From Limnephilus marmoratus (Eukaryota; Arthropoda; Insecta; Trichoptera; Limnephilidae), in contig OU862913.1 in the NCBI GenBank assembly GCA_917880885.1, positions 6,820,001 through 6,884,000 on the forward strand: a stretch of DNA of 64,000 nt, in the 5' to 3' direction. Positions 34,680 through 44,429 of the stretch are shown piece after piece; the stretch's first letter is position 1, and every line of letters begins with the position of its first letter. A program made the position numbers and the translations under genes. The notes under the pieces were generated by a model. It was not told where the DNA came from and did no database searches. It saw only the letters and a program-made list of their open reading frames with translations.

Positions 34680-34918
34680 ATAAGACTGAAGGAAGTCCAA
34701 AGAAGTTTAAAAAAAACGTCAAAGAAAGTTTCACAGACCTTTCTGAGGCAAAGCTGGAGTTGGTTCAGCTACAAAAGTAGCCATTGCTAATAGAAATTCA
34801 GAATAAGAAAAAAATAAACTCTCTAGAATTAGAGGAAAAAATAAAATGTAAACATCAGGAAGAAATGCGACAAAAAGAGCTTTTGTTGTTAGACTTAAAA
34901 AAAAAACAATTATCTTAG
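34680..34918 (+). pseudogene. Harbinger accessory protein, C-terminal coiled coil
   Basis: After a TTTCCAG acceptor near 34680 the plus strand reads EGSPKKFKKNVKESFTDLSE, AKLELVQLQK, a TAG, then LLIEIQNKKKINSLELEEKI and KHQEEMRQKELLLLDLKKKQ. Such a charged, leucine-spaced coiled coil ends Harbinger Myb-like proteins. One in-frame stop inactivates it. Confidence 0.65.
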
Positions 34919-35050
34919 TAATTACGTTTTTTATTTCTTTTAAATAGATTGTTTTAAATTACAAGAATGCTGTAGGTAAGTATAATTTGAAGTTTACAAC
35001 CTTGCAAAGTATTCCTCGATAAGGAGTGTTCGCTCCAAGTTACGAACACC

Positions 35051-36056
35051 TCACTGTTGCAGTGTTGATGTTGAAGGTTGAGCAATCCTATCTTCTTCAA
35101 GCACTGGGTATTTAGGATCTTCTTCTGGGATATTTTGTTTTTGTTGAATGGCTAAGTTATGAAGTACAGCTTTAGCCACAATAATGCCTGGTACTCTACA
35201 TAGTTTTATGCTTATTCCCCTAGATAAAATTGGAAATCTCCTTTTCCAAATTACAAAAGCCCTTTCAACAACATTTACTGTCTTTATTTGTGACTCCTGG
35301 TATAATTCTTGTCCTGTCGTTTGTATAGTACCTTCCGTAAGTGGTGTCATCATATAACTGGTTTGAACATAACCACTGTCAACTAACAATACTTTGTTGC
35401 CAAAATTTCCCTGAAGAAAACTTTTTTCAAGGCAGAATTGTCCCATATATTGGAATCATGGGCAGATCCATGCCACCGAGCCACAACATCGAGGAATTGC
35501 AGATCAGCTGCAGCTACACACTGAGTATTAATAGAAAAATATCCTTTTCCATTTCTGAAAATCTCTGCCATACTTCCGCCAGGAGACAATAAGCGCACAT
35601 GAGTGCCATCAATGGCACCACATACTCGAGGAAATTTCGCTATTCTGTAAAATTCTGCTGCTATTCTCTGCCGCTCTTGATAATTTTTTTATACAGAGAA
35701 GCGATAGCATGGGTAACACGGTGCACTATACGACAAGCTGTGGACTCGTCAACGCCAATTACGTCGCCACAAGTAATTAATTGACTCCCTGTTGCATAAA
35801 ATCTCAATGTGCATAATACTTGATTCATAGGTGTCACAGCATTGTTTTTATTGGTGTTGAATTTTAACTGAGGTTTAATTTCTTCCACTAATAATGATGT
35901 CGTTTCTTTGCTGAGACGAAATCTTCTTTGAAACTTTTTGGCACTGAGTGTATCAAATAAATTTGTTCTTGTGTTTACTTCTCTCACTATAAACGGTCTA
36001 CTTATAAAATCTATAATTTCTTCGTCATCGTCAGAATACAAATCCCAAATGTCCAT
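35051..36056 (-). pseudogene. HARBI1-like DDE transposase, two frameshifts
   Basis: The minus strand starts MDIWDLYSDDDEEIIDFISR. It runs through a helix-turn-helix-like N-terminal part (TPMNQVLCTLRFYATGS, GVDESTACRIVHRV) and the nuclease core: GAIDGTHVRLL (first D), ARWHGSAHDSNIWDNS, VDSGYVQTSYMMTPL (second D) and VERAFVIWKRRFPIL (E). All three catalytic acids are present, but the frame shifts near 35660 and again near 35400. It ends in PSTSTLQQ and a stop. It is the transposase of the surrounding Harbinger element, inactivated. Confidence 0.88.
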
Positions 36057-36321
36057 CGTGAATACAGATTAATTAGACAGATTTTAGCAGTATCAGACAA
36101 TCGGAGAGATAACCTACGAATTTTTGTCACTACTGACACTGACAGTTGTTAAACGCATTTTAACTCAGTTAAACAGACCTTTTCGGGTATTTAACTTTGA
36201 CAGTTAGTTAAACGCATTTAGCGACTTAAATTTTGTGGTGCAAGACGCCAAGTCGACTTAAATCAAATAGTGTGTTTAACTTGATATTTAAATCATATTT
36301 ATTTTTTGGTGCAAGCCGCCC

Positions 36322-36382
36322 TTAATAATTAAGGATTAGTTACGATGGGGACAGGGAATAGAGTGGGTGCATAAGTGCCTAG
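36322..36382 (-). pseudogene. Residual finger tail beyond the 36-kb array
   Basis: With a one-base shift the minus strand continues the last finger (SYSDKSNLTRHLCTH) to within about 25 bases of the Harbinger target site, where fingers end. Confidence 0.5.
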
Positions 36383-37033
36383 TTAAATTAGATTTGTCTG
36401 AGTAGGAGTAGTTACCGTGGGAACATAAATTTGGCTTTTTGCGGTATGGGTGCGAAAGTGCCTTGTTAAATCTGACTTGCGTGAGCAGGAGTAGTTACAA
36501 AGGGAACATGAATGAGATTTTTTTTCAGAATGGTAAAGAATGTGACGTTTTAAATTTCCCTTTTGAGAACATGAAAAGCTGCAGTAGGAACAAGAAAAAG
36601 GTTTTTTTCCAATATGGGTGCGTATGTGCCTTGTTAAATGTGATTTGTCTGAGCAGGAGTAGTTACATTGGGGACATGAATGAGGTTTTTCTCCAGTATG
36701 GATGCGTAAGTGCACTGTTAAATCTGACTTGCGATAGCAGGAGTAGTTACAATGGGAACATGAATGAGGTTTTTCTCCAGTATGGGTTAGGATGTGCTTC
36801 TTTAAATTTCCCCTTTGAGAACATGAATAGTTACAGTAGGAACATGAATAAGCTTTTTCTCCAGTATGGGTACGCAAATGCACTATTACCGCTGATTTTT
36901 CTGAGCAGTAGTAGTTACAATTAGGAGATGAATGCGGCTTTTCTCCAGTTTGGGTGCGTAAGTGCTTTGATAAATCTGAAATGTTTAATGAGGAATAGTT
37001 ACAATAGGAACAAAAATGAGATTTTTCTCCAGT
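36383..37033 (-). pseudogene. ZNF gene (37 kb member), finger exon
   Basis: An array of seven to eight fingers on the minus strand. The first two are degenerate (CSYCNYSSLNISDLSKHLRTQ, with H changed to Q; SSPNCNYYCSEKSAV, with C changed to S). Then come [68 protein letters not shown] and [17 protein letters not shown], and a last one shifted out of frame. Compared with the paralogue at 30921, about 25 bases after the acceptor are missing. Splicing from the phase-1 acidic exon then runs into a stop. It is probably a pseudogene unless another acceptor is used. Confidence 0.75.
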
Positions 37034-37130
37034 CTGCTAAAAGATGCCGTGTAAAGCTCAATAAATTGTTATCTTTAATGAAACGAGAAAATTATTAAGA
37101 CAAACTCACACAAACAAATATTGAATTTAC

Positions 37131-37277
37131 CTGCAGTTTCGGCAACATTTTCAGTGTACTCTAAGCATTCCTTTTTAATATCTGTCGGGTCAATATCTAT
37201 TTCCGTATAAGGAATTCCCTCTCCTTCTCGGGGTTCTGGTTCTGCCTTGATGGGTACAGTCTCCACCTTAATGACAT
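37131..37277 (-). CDS. Acidic module exon (37 kb member)
   Basis: 147 bases, phase 1-1, acceptor TATTGCAG and donor CTGCAG|GTAAAT. It encodes VIKVETVPIKAEPEPREGEG, then YTEIDIDPTDIKKECLEY and TENVAETAG. It is closest to the exon at 31015-31170, with shared intron sequence outside. IKAE and IKKE sites are kept. The exon itself is open; the finger exon it should join is frame-broken. Confidence 0.65.
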
Positions 37278-37660
37278 CTGCAATAATATGTAATTGAATA
37301 CATCAAAATCATATCACACACTCAGTCAAAGAGTTCACAATTAAAAATGCAAAATGTCTTCAGCTTCAACTTGATAATCACAGAACAATCCTTATACAGT
37401 TCTCCGAACACACATAATATAAAAGCATTCATTCACTGCATGAAATTTTATCAAACCTTGAGCAATGCCAAACACCTGTATAATCGAAGTAATATTTTCA
37501 ACAAAATGTATCCCCAAGCGAACGAATATCTAAACGTACTAACTATATAAGGAAATCGGCTAGCTGTCACCACACCAACAATAGAACTGGAGTCAATCAA
37601 TTGTAGTCGTATAGATCAAATCGTTGTTAAGAGTAATCTAGACAATAAATGCATTATCGT
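37278..37660 (-). other. Intron, paralogous to 31171-31420
   Basis: Same ordered blocks as the 31-kb intron up to about 37450. After that nothing recognised. Confidence 0.55.
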
Positions 37661-37765
37661 AATTTGTTTTGGGGGTATTATGCCGTATTGCGCTACCTCC
37701 CTCTCTAGAAAACCTTTCGGAAAGCGTAACATTGTCCATCATCAAGGTAGATTTAATAAATCCAT
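37661..37765 (-). repeat. Decayed copy of the repeat at 62298-62460
   Basis: TTTTGGGGGTATTATGCCGT, TTGCGCTACCTCC and TTGTCCATCATCA occur in the same order as in the repeat near 62380-62460 (there inverted). The hammerhead-like core is degraded here (TTGATGATGGACA...TCCGAAAGG on the minus strand). Confidence 0.6.
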
Positions 37766-37868
37766 TGTATATATCAACTATGACAGACACTCACTATGCG
37801 ATCATCACTTTAAATGGCCAAAAAAATCACGAACCACCACAAATAGTAATCATAAATATTATAATGTG

Positions 37869-38953
37869 CATGGGTCGGCAACCTTTTGTAGTCTAAGGGC
37901 CAAATACACGACTTACAGTACAGGTGGCACCCATGCTAGCTACGCCACTGCATATCATTACAGTATAACTACAATATATCAGTTCTAAAAATAAAACGGT
38001 TTTCGTATTTTTACGACATTTATTGTTGTTAAAATGGCTACATAAATAAAATGGCAATATAAATCATTTTTTATGAAAGAGTAAAAGAAATGTAAAAGAA
38101 ACTTCGAACAGAACTCAATGGGATTTTTGTTGTTGGATTTGACTTGAAAGTTCTTTAATATTTGCTTGCATTTTTGATGTGGAGATGCGTAGTATTGCGT
38201 CCAAATGTAAATGTGATAATCGATAACAGTGTTTGTTTTTCCGATAATTAAGAATTGAAAAAGTTTGCCCACAAATATACGTACTACCAAACATAGTAAT
38301 TATTTGCTGGGCAAACCTTTTTAATTATTTGTACTTTTCGGAAGGAAGAAAGGAAGGAAGGAAGGAACTTTTTTCTTTGTACTTTTCCCGTAGAAATCTA
38401 CCAAGTTATTTTTTTCCTTAAATGCCATTTTAAGGATATTATCACTTTGCAAATCTATCATGTTGATTTGCAAATAGTTTGGTAGATTATCGATATCCAC
38501 TGCGAAGGGGTTTTCAAAAATCTCCATCTTATGAACATGAGATTTTTTTAAATCAGCAAACCGGTTTTGAAAGTCAGTTTGAAGTTGTAGTAATGCACTT
38601 TTCATGTTAGTATTTTCCCAAATAAAATTTATCCCAGCTTCTTCTATTGCTTTCTTGCAATTTGGAAAATGATCGAGTTTCCTTCCATCGATATGCTTGA
38701 TAAACAATGATAGTTTAATTTCAAATGATTTAACATCTGAATACAATCAGTTAAAAAATCCAAGACCTACAACCCACTGGTTATTGGAAAGTTCGTACAC
38801 TGTCTTTCCTGTCATCTCCATGAAGTCACGTATTTCTTTCCTCAAATAAAACGATATTGTCCATCACGTGCGTTGCGGCGAGAATCTTGCGGGCCGCACC
38901 AAAACTCCTCGCGGGACGCATGCGGCCCGCGGGCCGCAGGTTGCCGACCCATG
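37869..38953 (-). mobile_element. hAT element with GTF2IRD2/ZMYM-like transposase remnant
   Basis: Inverted ends CATGGGTCGGCAACC and GGTTGCCGACCCATG. The minus strand encodes C-terminal pieces of a hAT transposase: LSLFIKHIDGRKLDHFPNCK, LLQLQTDFQNRFADLKK, FENPFAVDIDNLPNYLQ (38321-38746), then FGSTYIC-like, QTFSILNYRKNK and HLHLDAILRIS (38100-38290, other frame). A (GGAA)n tract lies at 38340-38366. 1085 bp, internally deleted and frameshifted; target duplication not clear. Confidence 0.8.
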
Positions 38954-39346
38954 ATGTAACCTATTAGATTGTATATTTTTTGTACAGTTGAGGGTTTTCG
39001 GTTTCAAACCGTATTTGGTGCCTTAATGTTTTCTAATTCTGATCTCTGTGAGTGGGAGTTTATTATCGAGTTAGGTACAATATTATAAGAAGCTTTTTTT
39101 GCCCAAATGTTGTATTTGTAGATCCTTATGGATTTGTTTTAACTCTAAAATGTAGTGTTTCTAATGTACGTATTAGTTTTTATTTCTTGTGTTTTGAATT
39201 AATGAATGAAAAAGAGTATGGTTTTAGAATAAAGTTGTTTAATTGACCAGATTTTAAGATTATTGAATATTTCGTCAGTGCTAGTTCTTACAGAGGCTAT
39301 CAATATAATTTTCATTGTGGATTTCAATTGGAGAATTTAGTATAAG
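38954..39346. other. No gene seen
   Basis: Spacer between the hAT remnant and an LTR. The plus-strand frame 39052-39246 is hydrophobic with no recognisable domain. Confidence 0.4.
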
Positions 39347-40338
39347 TGTGGCGGCCACTTGTGCCGAATTAATTACTCCGCCACTGGACTCTAGGCGAAC
39401 GCACTAGAAACACATCTACGAAGTATCTACAGCCAGGTACCGCGCGCCCGCTGGCACATGTCTACCCACCGTGGAATAATAATTCCGCCACCTACGCGAA
39501 AGAGCTAGAACGTCTGGCTGTACCAAACAAGTGCACGCAGAAAGTTCTAGCGATATCTCGACTTTGCGTGAGTTCGCCCGGCGTTACCTACCGTCAGCGA
39601 AACTACTTGCCCGTCCGGCAGAGTATAAAAGCGAGCACGAGCCGCATGCAGCTCAGTTTCAAGTCTAGTCTCAAGTCAGTCCCTCCATTCATCCGGTCGA
39701 GTAACACACACCGAGCAGTGCCGCGAATAAGTGCAGTGTAGTAACTCTCTACCCGCCTGCGCGGGGCACGGGCCTCGCGCAGTCAACAGTGAACACCATT
39801 ATTTATCCAGTGTGACCCAGGAACATTCCAGCACCTTCGAGGAACTTCTCCAACTACCATCTCGACATGAGATGTCAATCAGCATCCTGCAACGAGCAGC
39901 AACCACAACAGGCAACGCGCCAGCAATCCTGCAACGAGCAGCAACACATCCTGCAACGAGCAGCAACAAGCATCCTGCAATGAGCAGCAATCAGCATCCT
40001 CATCGCCTCTCAAGGTTCCTTCCTGCGTCACGTGTGTGCTCCGACCCACTGGGCACACAGCCGCCAATACCTCGTCAACGCGACGACGGTCGACCGCCTG
40101 GACCAAGGTCACGTCTACACCGCCACGGTGTAGGGCAACACGCCGGCTTCCTGAAGACCAGTGATCTTCACCGCCGTAGTGTCCTGACCTTCTCTTCACT
40201 CATCACGCAGCATCATCCACTGTCACTCCGCTCCGCATCGACCTCCGCTACGTAGCTACAAAAAAGACTGACTCATACATCGACTGCACGCCTTTCATTA
40301 CGCTCCCGTCTCTACCGATATTGGACCGCTCCCTCAAC
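39347..40338 (+). mobile_element. LTR (about 1 kb) of a different retrotransposon, with PBS
   Basis: It starts TGTGGCGGCCACTTGTGCCG, is clearly GC-richer than the surroundings, has a TATA-like AGTATAAAAGCGAG at about 39621, and ends just before TGGTGACCCCGACGTGA (40339-40355). That sequence has the form of a tRNA primer-binding site (TGG plus about 15 bases). Only a few dozen bases of internal sequence follow, so this is a 5' LTR plus truncated leader, not a solo LTR. The long frames here are incidental. A minisatellite of CATCCTGCAACGAGCAGCAA occurs at 39883-40000. Confidence 0.7.
39883..40000 (+). repeat. Minisatellite inside the LTR
   Basis: ATCCTGCAACGAGCAGCAA recurs four to five times with variable spacers (ACA, CAAG, ACACA). 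It produces spurious Q/A/T-rich open frames on both strands. Confidence 0.8.
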
Positions 40339-40355
40339 TGGTGACCCCGACGTGA

Positions 40356-40857
40356 TCACGTCGCGCTCCCTCCACTTACTTACTTACTTTCCCCTGCCCC
40401 ATCCGATAATGCCGTATTTAATTGGTGATTGACAAGGAGCTAAATAAATCTTCATTAAGTCTTTTGTAATGGGGATATTCCTGATTGTTATGAAAAAATT
40501 TAATTTCAACTTTTGCGATCAATCCATTCTATTTTTTGATTAATTTTTACACGTACTTAGGTAAATATATTATATTATGGTCAACGTTTTCCAATGAAGG
40601 AAAATTACAATGTTCATTTAAGTGATGCTGGCTATGGATTTTGAAGTTCAGGTTTGCTTCACAGCTTTTTATTTATTTTGAAAGTGATTTATTTGGTTTT
40701 ATTAGCATTAAGTGTAAGTCGGTGGTAGCCATTTTAGATCCTGTTGCATGTGTCTTCTGCTTTCTAAAATATTTTTGCCCAATTATAAAATAGCCGTGGG
40801 CCGCTCAAAAGGAAGACAGCGAGGCGATCTTGGGACGGTTTTGTATTTCGACCTTGG
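40356..40857. other. No gene seen
   Basis: TTAC repeats at 40374-40392, then AT-rich sequence without features. Confidence 0.4.
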
Positions 40858-41614
40858 TTTTTTTTTAAATTTTTATTTAGTACATTAGGGAAACCAACAA
40901 TTATTCATATATCAATAACGTTATTATATATTACATGGTTGCAAGAACCAACGAAGTTTCCATACATAAAAAACGAAGAAAACATAAAGTGGTAGAAAAG
41001 GAAGAAAAGAATGAATAAAAAAGAAAGAAAAAACACAGATTAAAGTATGTACGATAGATAAAATGGAATTAAACTGTAAACCTAAATAAAATACATTTTC
41101 ACATCATAAGATAATGTTCAAGGAAAAACATAATTAGCCATTTACCAGCGCCCTTGAGATGATTTTTCACAAAATGGTGTCTGGATAAATCATCCAAATA
41201 TTATTATTAATATTATAAAAAAAGAAAAACAAAAAAAAGAGAATGATAAAATAATACACAGCAGGGGTGGAGGGTTCGTAATTAACAATTTGTTTTTATT
41301 TTTCCTATTATGCATTTGGTAAATTGGTCTGAGGACAAATGGAAAACATCAGCGTCTGAAAAGATGTTATTACATTATGGAACGTCCTTCTGAGAAATGT
41401 ATTTTGTGTGTATATTGTTTTTGAGTGCGGGATGTGGAATAGTTGGATCGACCTTGTATGTAGAGATGGACAGTGGAAAAAAACAGTGAAAAAACACCTT
41501 GTGAATAGTACCTTGTGGCTAGTAACCTTTTGGATAGTATTTCGATTTGGGCGGCTGGTATCAATTTGAGAGGCGGGTATGGGTACCACCGCCCGGGAAC
41601 CATTTATTGGATTA
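40858..41614 (-). mobile_element. LINE-C type 3' end
   Basis: The minus strand near 41330-41460 encodes RSIQLFHIPHSKTIYTQNTF, the C-terminal signature shared with 50211-50720. It is followed by a 3' UTR containing AAAAATCATCTCAAGGGCGC (shared with 7250) and ending at a poly-A (T run on the plus strand) near 40860. 5'-truncated. Confidence 0.6.
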
Positions 41615-41624
41615 CCAACATCTC

Positions 41625-43273
41625 GGCTAAATTTCGGTTTACGGAAGGTCTTCCAAAATAATAAAACTTTTTTTTTATAGTAACTATTGGCTGGAGAATC
41701 CGAATCCGAAAGAATTTTTTTTCGGAAAGCAATATTAACAAAGTTACACGATTTTAAAATTTTCCATACGTACACATGAAAATCGACATTTAGGAAGCAT
41801 TCTGACAGTTTAAAGTCATAGAAATAGCCATACCAAAGATAACCACATAAAATTAAGTGTTGTCATATCAATAACTAACTTAAGTAATTATTTTTTATAA
41901 ATTTTACTCACTTTTGGCGCAGCCGCTAACTAACTTAATAACTACTTAAAAACAGGGTTATTTTTTTAAATTGACGCGAGCAGGCGGTATAAAGGGGCAC
42001 AAACCATGTTACACAAACCTAGCGTAGCCGCTAAACTACTTGAAAACAGGGATGTTTTTTTGCCGTGACGCAAGCAGGCGGTATAAAGGGGCACAAACCA
42101 TGTTACACAAACCTAGCGTAGCCGCTAAACTACTTGAAAACAGGGATGTTTTTTTGCCGTGACGCGAGCAGGCGGTATAAAGGGGCACAAACCATGTTAC
42201 ACAAACCTAGCGTAGCCGCTAAACTACTTGAAAATAGGGATGTTTTTTTGCAGTGACGCGAGCAGGCGGTATAAAGGGGCACAAACCATGTTACACAAAC
42301 CTAGCGTAGCCGCTAAACTACTTAAAAACGGGGATGTTTTTTTGCTGTGACGCGAGCAGGCGGTATAAAGGGGCACAAACCATGTTACACAAACCTAGCG
42401 TAGCTGCTAAACTACTTGAAAACAGGGATGTTTTTTTGCCGTGACGCGAGCAGGCGGTATAAAGGGGCACAAACCATGTTACACAAACCTAGCGTAGCCG
42501 CTAAACTACTTGAAAACGGGGATGTTTTTTTGCCGTGACGCGAGCAGGTGGTATAAAGGGGCACAAACCATGTTACACAAACCTAGCGTAGCCGCTAAAC
42601 TACTTGAAAACGGGGATGTTTTTTTGCCGTGACGTGAGCAGGCGGTATAAAGGGGCACAAACCATGTTACACAAACCTAGCGTTAGGTTAGGTTAGGTTA
42701 GGGACGCGAGCAGGCGGTATAAAGGGGCACAAACCATGTTACACAAACCTAGCGTAGCCGCTAAACTACTTGAAAACGGGGATGTTTTTTTGCTGTGACG
42801 CGAGCAGGCGGTATAAAGGGGCACAAACCATGTTACACAAACCTAGCGTTAGGTTAGGTTAGGTTAGGTTAGGTTAGGGACGCGAGCAGGCGGTATAAAG
42901 GGGCACAAACCATGTTACACAAACCTAGCGTTAGGTTAGGTTACGCATTTTTAAGACTACGAATTTTCATACTTTTGGTTTAAGAATACGGCCGTTGAGA
43001 TAGATTTATAAGGTATGTTCGATGATATTATTGCATGGTAACATTTAATTTTGTGTGGTAAAACATCTTTCTAGTTTATCTATGACTTTAAACTGTCATA
43101 ATGCTTCCAATATGTCGATTTTCATGTGTTCGTATAGAAAATTTTAAAGTCGTGTAACTTTGTTAATATTGCATTCCGAAAAAAAAATCTTTCAGTTTTG
43201 GATTTTCCGGCCCATAATTAGTATATAAAAAAAAAAAATTATATAGGAAGACCTTCCGTAAACCGAAATTTTT
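41625..43273. mobile_element. Long-TIR (Mutator-like/foldback) element with satellite core
   Basis: About 260-bp imperfect inverted repeats (41625-41885 and about 43015-43273), with outermost phrase AAATTTCGGTTTACGGAAGG. They flank a tandem-repeat core. A 10-bp target duplication CCAACATCTC lies outside both ends (41615-41624, 43274-43283). A 9-10-bp duplication with long TIRs is the Mutator-like pattern. No transposase is present, so it is non-autonomous. Confidence 0.8.
41917..42944 (+). repeat. 94-bp satellite array with TTAGG-substituted monomers
   Basis: Monomers begin near GACGCGAGCAGGCGGTATAA, with the phrase CAGGCGGTATAAAGG at 41981, 42075, 42169, 42263, 42357, 42451, 42545, 42639, 42711, 42805 and 42887. 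Spacing is 94 except 72 and 82. In the short monomers a 42-bp part (AGCCGCTAAACTACTTG... to the T run) is replaced by four or six TTAGG units; the last monomer ends in two more. The spacing difference equals 42 minus 20 and 42 minus 30 exactly. Confidence 0.95.
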
Positions 43274-43309
43274 CCAACATCTCTGCCATATGTGACTTTG
43301 TGACAGTGG

Positions 43310-43660
43310 GTGCCCGGGTTCACGGGGTGAGGTTTGTCCGGGTCCTGGCAGCGGATAAGTCTTCTCACCAATTGCGTGGCAGGCTAGATCGCGAGAGACC
43401 GGTTGAGGAAGATCTGTAGACCTTTCTAGCAGGACTCTCGGAACATCGTCTTACCCGCAATGAGGGGATTTTATTCATACGTCCGTCACTCTTGGACACA
43501 CCGACCCCCAGATTCCTTCTACCCACCCCTTATGTTTTTTTTTCCCTTCCCACGACTTCCTTTCCCTAAAATGATCCGCCACTCAGCATCCCCAAAAATG
43601 CCATAGGCCCTGAGGGGAATTATTTTCCTCGGGGCTTCCTATGTCGAGGTAATGTAAAAA
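43310..43660 (+). repeat. SINE-like interspersed repeat, copy 1
   Basis: It starts GGGTGCCCGGGTTCACGGGG, contains GTGGCAGGCTAGATCG, CGTCCGTCACTCTTG and CTGAGGGGAATTATTTTCCT, and ends in an A-run. The same ordered phrases occur at 57795 (+), 58835-58385 (-) and 61675-61240 (-). The A-rich 3' end suggests a retroposed element. Family not recognised. Confidence 0.7.
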
Positions 43661-43732
43661 AAACCCTGTGGATAGTAGGTACATTGTGGATAAGCAAGAT
43701 TATAAAAAAAAAATGAAGAAAATTGGGCTTAC

Positions 43733-43876
43733 CCGCCGCTTGGTGAATTCTTTCAGGTAGATCAAAGTATTCGTTTTTAACACCAGGATCCTCGTGATCT
43801 ATTTCAGAATAAAAAAAATCCCTTGGTTTGATGGTGACTCCCTCTAGATTTGAAGGCTGTGTTGAACTCATTTCAC
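43733..43876 (-). CDS. Acidic module exon, second of an orphan pair
   Basis: 144 bases, phase 1-1, acceptor TTTTGTTAG and donor GCGGCGG|GTAAGC. It encodes GEMSSTQPSNLEGVTIKPRD, then FYSEIDHEDPGVKNEYFDL and ERIHQAAG. It is a divergent member: the first site reads IKPR and is lost, while VKNE is kept. It splices in frame from 44303. No finger exon follows downstream on the minus strand before the satellite element. Confidence 0.6.
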
Positions 43877-44302
43877 CTAACAAAAAATATTTACTAATGG
43901 AACAAATATATGTATATGCAACGACAATCGTAAAAAAAAAAAACAATGAAATACAGCTCGTATTTTTAACGCTCTATCGACATTAATCTTTACTACATCA
44001 TTTAATACAGGCCCCTTCACGGTTCGCATTACTCATATCCCTACTGACTCACCCCTCACAAAGACGCCCAACCTAGGAGTAATATAGTTCCCTTGTCTGT
44101 ATGCCGCACATGTCCAGGGGCTCTGGTGAGGTGTCAGGTATCTAATAAAAACCATTTTTATTTGAGGAAGGTTTCTGCGGTAGGAGGACGCCCACGTGGC
44201 GGACGGCGGATATATGCAGCCAAGCAAAGACCTGCAGTTTTATTTTCGATTGCATTTTGCGACTGTTTAACAGTTATGCACAAATAAAAAACAACAAAAT
44301 AC

Positions 44303-44429
44303 CTGTGTTATTTTCAGAAATAGATTCCGAATGGATAAAAGGATATTCTAGATCGATTTCCGTAAGAATCACGGCAACACTCTCTTCCACACTTGTGCCT
44401 GGTTCTGACTTGATGGCGGTGGAATTCAT
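44303..44429 (-). CDS. Acidic module first exon of the orphan pair
   Basis: 127 bases, ATG at 44429, phase-1 donor (AACACAG|GTATTT). It encodes MNSTAIKSEPGTSVEE, then LTEIDLEYPF and ISENNTG. IKSE is retained; the second site has decayed (IRSE). With 43876-43733 it forms a two-acidic-module N-terminus as in genes 1 and 2, without a finger array, so it is probably a remnant or its finger exon has moved. Confidence 0.6.

Larger units (their letters stand above)
31462..36321. mobile_element. PIF/Harbinger DNA transposon, with nested insertions
   Basis: Terminal inverted repeats GGGCGRCTTGCACCAA at 31463 and 36321, bordered by TTAA on both sides (a TWA-type target site within it). A second nested pair, GTCTTGCACCAC and its complement, lies about 100 bases inside each end. 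It carries the two genes expected of the superfamily: a Myb/SANT-like accessory protein in pieces on the plus strand and a HARBI1-like DDE nuclease on the minus strand. Both are mutated. At least three further elements are inserted within it. Confidence 0.88.

Noticed and set aside
39731..40255. 174-codon plus-strand frame as a protein
   Set aside because: It is produced by GC-rich LTR sequence and a GAGCAGCAA minisatellite; opposite frames are open too.
41917..42944. Regular repeats that could be taken for a CRISPR array
   Set aside because: Monomers are tandem and whole-unit conserved with no unique spacers, in an insect-type genome; it is satellite DNA.
42680..42944. A chromosome end (telomere)
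   Set aside because: Only short TTAGG runs inside a satellite, enclosed by inverted arms and followed by 20 kb of ordinary sequence.
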